NCBI GenBank assembly: GCA_904420555.1
Contig: CAJFVO010000007.1
Span: 1-64,000 of the forward strand
Direction: 5' to 3'
DNA: 64,000 nt
Origin: Candidatus Heritagella intestinalis
Lineage (GTDB): Bacteria > Bacillota > Clostridia > Oscillospirales > Acutalibacteraceae
This document shows, in pieces, positions 61,774 through 64,000 of the stretch. How positions within the stretch are numbered: position 1 is the stretch's first letter; each line of letters begins with the position of its first letter. The notes under the pieces were generated by a model. That model ran no database searches and was not told the DNA's origin. It saw only the letters and a program-made list of their open reading frames with translations. Both the position numbers and the translations under genes were made by a program.

Positions 61774-62493
61774 GTGATCGAATTTCAGAATGTCTCCAAA
61801 ACCTATTCCAACGGGACAAAGGCTCTGCAAAATGTGAGCCTGAAGGTGGATAAGGGAGAGTTTGTATTCATTGTGGGCTCCTCGGGAGCCGGTAAAAGTA
61901 CGTTTTTGAAGCTGATTATGGGAGAGGAAAGGGCCAATTCCGGCGAGATTATCGTCAATGGCAAAAAGCTCTCCACCCTGCGCAACCGGGATATCCCCTA
62001 TCTGCGCCGGACCATGGGCATTGTGTTCCAGGATTTCCGCTTGATTGATACCATGACCGTGTATGAAAACGTGGCCTTTGCCATGCACGTGGTGGGCGCG
62101 GCCCCGAAAAATATCCGGAAACGGGTGCCCTATATCTTGGGGCTGGTGGGGCTGCAGAATAAGGCCAAGTGCCTCCCAGCAGAGCTTTCCGGCGGCGAGC
62201 GCCAGCGTGTGAGCCTGGCCCGCGCCCTGGTGAATAACCCGGAGATGATTATCGCCGACGAGCCCACCGGCAATATTGACCCGGCCCTTTCTTATGAGAT
62301 TGTGGACCTGCTCAGCGAGATCAACCGCCGGGGCACAACGGTGCTCATGGTGACCCACGAGCACAACCTGGTCAAGCATTTCCACCGCCGGGTGGTGCAG
62401 ATCCACGACGGCCAGGTGGTGGCGGACAGCGCCCGGAAATCCCCAGGAGAAGCTCCTGATGCGGCGGCGAAGCCGGGAAAGGAGGATGCCTGA
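61774..62493 (+). CDS. ftsE: Cell division ATP-binding protein FtsE
   Basis: 239-residue ABC ATPase of the FtsEX complex that controls peptidoglycan hydrolases at the division site. Walker A GSSGAGKSTFLKLIMGEE (FtsE-typical), LRRTMGIVFQDFRLID (family Q-loop), signature LSGGERQRVSLARAL, Walker B IIADEPTGNIDP. GTG at 61774 with AGGAGG seven bases upstream is chosen. The TGA overlaps the ftsX ATG. A 20-residue Ala/Lys/Pro tail follows the core. Confidence 0.95.
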   Translation: MIEFQNVSKTYSNGTKALQNVSLKVDKGEFVFIVGSSGAGKSTFLKLIMGEERANSGEIIVNGKKLSTLRNRDIPYLRRTMGIVFQDFRLIDTMTVYENVAFAMHVVGAAPKNIRKRVPYILGLVGLQNKAKCLPAELSGGERQRVSLARALVNNPEMIIADEPTGNIDPALSYEIVDLLSEINRRGTTVLMVTHEHNLVKHFHRRVVQIHDGQVVADSARKSPGEAPDAAAKPGKEDA

Positions 62494-63407
62494 TGAAGCT
62501 GTATAATTTCACTTATTTGCTGAAAGAAGGCCTGCGGAACCTGAAGGGGAACCGCACCATGACCATTGCGTCTGTGGCGGTGCTGGTTTCGTGTTTGATC
62601 CTCACCGGCGCGGCCACGCTGTTTTCTTCCAGCATCAGCCTGGCCATGGAGGCCATTGAAGGCAACAATAATATTACCGTATACCTGAAAGAGGACATGC
62701 CTACTTTGGAATCGGTCCAGGTGGGCGAGGAACTGCGGCGTTTGGACAATATCGAAACCTGTGAGTTTGTCCCCAAGGACGAGGCCCTGGAAAGCATGAT
62801 GGAGCTGCTGGGGGACGACGGTACGGTGCTGGAGGGCCTTTCCGGCAGCGACAACTTCCTGCCGGACGCCTATGATATTTCCATGACGGACCTGACAAAA
62901 TATGATGAGACCATCGCAGCCATCCAGCAGGTAGAGGGCGTGGACCAGATTACCGACTACTCGGATATTGCCGACAAGCTCACGTCCCTGGACAACCTGG
63001 TTTCCATGGTGGGCTTCTGGATTGTGCTCCTTTTGGGAATCGTTTCCCTGTTTATTATCGCCAACACCATCCGGGTGACCATGTATTCCCGGCGGATGGA
63101 GATCAGCATTATGAAGTCCGTGGGTGCTACCAACTGGTTTGTGCGCTGGCCCTTTGTGGTAGAGGGCATTGTCATCGGGCTGGTGGCCGGCATTTTGGCC
63201 AGCGTCCTGCTGCTGCTCCTCTATAACAGCGTGATGCAGGTCATCACGGGGATTGCGGCCTTCTTTGTGCCCATCCCGGTAACGGATCTGATTTTGCCCT
63301 ATACCCTGGTGTTTGTGATAGCCGGCGCTGCTTTCGGCGCAGTGGGCGGCGCAATTTCCATTGGAAAATATCTTCGCAAGGGAGGCAGCGAACTTGTTGG
63401 TCTTTAA
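62493..63407 (+). CDS. ftsX: Cell division protein FtsX
   Basis: 304-residue permease-like partner of FtsE. N-terminal helix (TIASVAVLVSCLILTGAATLF), the extracellular loop (ITVYLKEDMPT, about 55-170) that contacts the hydrolase, then three helices with MVGFWIVLLLGIVSLFI, MYSRRMEISIMKSVGATNWF and the last two near 230-295. Overlaps ftsE and the next gene, so ftsE-ftsX-hydrolase form one operon. Confidence 0.95.
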   Translation: MKLYNFTYLLKEGLRNLKGNRTMTIASVAVLVSCLILTGAATLFSSSISLAMEAIEGNNNITVYLKEDMPTLESVQVGEELRRLDNIETCEFVPKDEALESMMELLGDDGTVLEGLSGSDNFLPDAYDISMTDLTKYDETIAAIQQVEGVDQITDYSDIADKLTSLDNLVSMVGFWIVLLLGIVSLFIIANTIRVTMYSRRMEISIMKSVGATNWFVRWPFVVEGIVIGLVAGILASVLLLLLYNSVMQVITGIAAFFVPIPVTDLILPYTLVFVIAGAAFGAVGGAISIGKYLRKGGSELVGL

Positions 63408-64000
63408 GAGCAGAACAAAAAAGTTTGTAAAGCGGGCAGCCAGGACGGTCTGCGCCTTGCTGCTGGCAGGGGCGGTGGCCTGGGTCTCCGTTCCCTATCA
63501 GGCGGGGACGCCGGTGTCGGCAGCCTCTACCCTGTCGGAGCTGCAGGACCGCCAGCAGGAGCTGGAAAGCCAAAAGGCCGAAAACGACGAGAAGCTGGAC
63601 GCGCTGAAGGAAGATACCGAAAAGCAGGCGGAGTATAAGGAAACCCTCAACGCCCAGATTGAAACGGTCCAGCAGGAAATTGACTCCTATAACCTGGAGA
63701 TCAACGCCCTCAATGACCAGATCACGGAAAAGGAAGCGGAGATTGCCGACAAGCAGGCTTCCATTGACGCCAATTATGAAAAGCTCAAGGAGCGTCTCTG
63801 CGCCTTGTATAAGGCCGGGGAGGCCTCCACGCTGGAGATTATCCTCAATGCGGAAAACGTCTCGGATTTGCTGCGCAAGACCCAGATTATGCAGGCGGTT
63901 ACCGAGCACGATACGGAATTGATGAATACCCTGAAAACCGAAATGGAAGAAGTGGCCGGCCAGAAGGCGGAGATTGAGAGCAATAAGGCGGAATTGACGG
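63394..64000 (+). CDS. PcsB/EnvC-like coiled-coil cell-wall protein (3-prime partial)
   Basis: The open frame runs off the window end, so only about 202 residues are visible. A signal peptide (VCALLLAGAVAWVSV, then PVSAAS) is followed by an extended coiled coil: LSELQDRQQELESQKAENDE, YKETLNAQIETVQQEIDSYN, then LKERLCALYKAGEASTLEII. This is the N-terminal architecture of PcsB/EnvC-like proteins, which bring a C-terminal peptidoglycan hydrolase or LytM domain under FtsEX control; that domain is beyond the window. TTG at 63394 has GGAGG eight bases upstream and overlaps ftsX by 14 bases. Confidence 0.85.
   Translation, partial: MLVFKSRTKKFVKRAARTVCALLLAGAVAWVSVPYQAGTPVSAASTLSELQDRQQELESQKAENDEKLDALKEDTEKQAEYKETLNAQIETVQQEIDSYNLEINALNDQITEKEAEIADKQASIDANYEKLKERLCALYKAGEASTLEIILNAENVSDLLRKTQIMQAVTEHDTELMNTLKTEMEEVAGQKAEIESNKAELT

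Overview
The window looks like the chromosome of a Gram-positive gut anaerobe of the class Clostridia, most likely Oscillospirales (Ruminococcaceae/Oscillospiraceae in the broad sense). This is inferred from gene content rather than from any marker-gene comparison: SipW-type signal peptidase, class B and class C sortases with their wall-anchored substrates, a Thr T-box, a queT gene with a preQ1-III-like leader, an orphan OadB-type sodium pump subunit, a glgBCDA operon, FeoAB with a small Cys-rich partner, and a GC-rich genome with frequent GTG and TTG starts (at least seven of each). No rRNA, tRNA, CRISPR array, transposase, prophage or insertion sequence was recognised.

Layout. 1-4993: a surface-fibre locus (SipW, TasA-like exported protein, anchored VQTGD protein, class B sortase) followed by a SARP-type regulator with a decayed GGDEF-like tail. 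5024-10756: a membrane protein, then a MacB/FtsX-type ABC pair whose permease carries a coiled-coil insertion of about 310 residues. 10767-14755 (minus): lipoprotein, KtrB-like potassium transporter, GH29 fucosidase-like enzyme, QueT. 15090-19379: XRE regulator, ricin-type lectin with a histone-H1-like tail, metallo-hydrolase, phenylacetate-CoA ligase, small membrane protein. 19363-26912: nucleotidyltransferase, aroE-aroK, acyl carrier protein, OadB plus small OadG-like protein, archaeal-type ProRS, HAD phosphatase. 27011-29636: iron-uptake operon feoA-feoB-Cys-rich peptide under a DtxR-like operator. 29669-33420: Asp-rich lipoprotein, L-cysteine desulfidase divergent from a GntR regulator, Cys-rich protein. 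33980-36459: nucleoside salvage operon (deoD, cdd, pdp). 36669-44156: RNase Y, a wall-anchored acid phosphatase, two small membrane proteins, T-box-controlled thrS. 44568-50528: glycogen operon glgB-glgC-glgD-glgA. 50735-58711: NAD(P)HX repair enzyme, pilus locus (adhesin, sortase C, Cna-B pilin, DUF4830-like protein), rRNA pseudouridine synthase. 58905-64000: sugar ABC ATPase, CdaR/PucR-type regulator with a long leader, and ftsE-ftsX followed by a PcsB-like gene cut by the window end.

The genes are mainly housekeeping plus cell-surface functions. Four proteins carry sortase signals of different types (VQTGD, NPATGD, IPHTGG, QPGTGD) and two sortases of different classes are encoded, so this is a surface-rich region. 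The most unusual signal is non-coding: at least three copies of a GC-rich hairpin-array element (about 2285-2560, 25285-25420, 33541-33770) and a separate 80-bp direct-repeat pair (25581-25660, 26061-26142). In both families the stems differ between copies but stay base-paired, which suggests that the structure is maintained. The best candidates for an undescribed system are these elements, the SipW/TasA/SrtB fibre locus, and the lectin with a histone-like tail.
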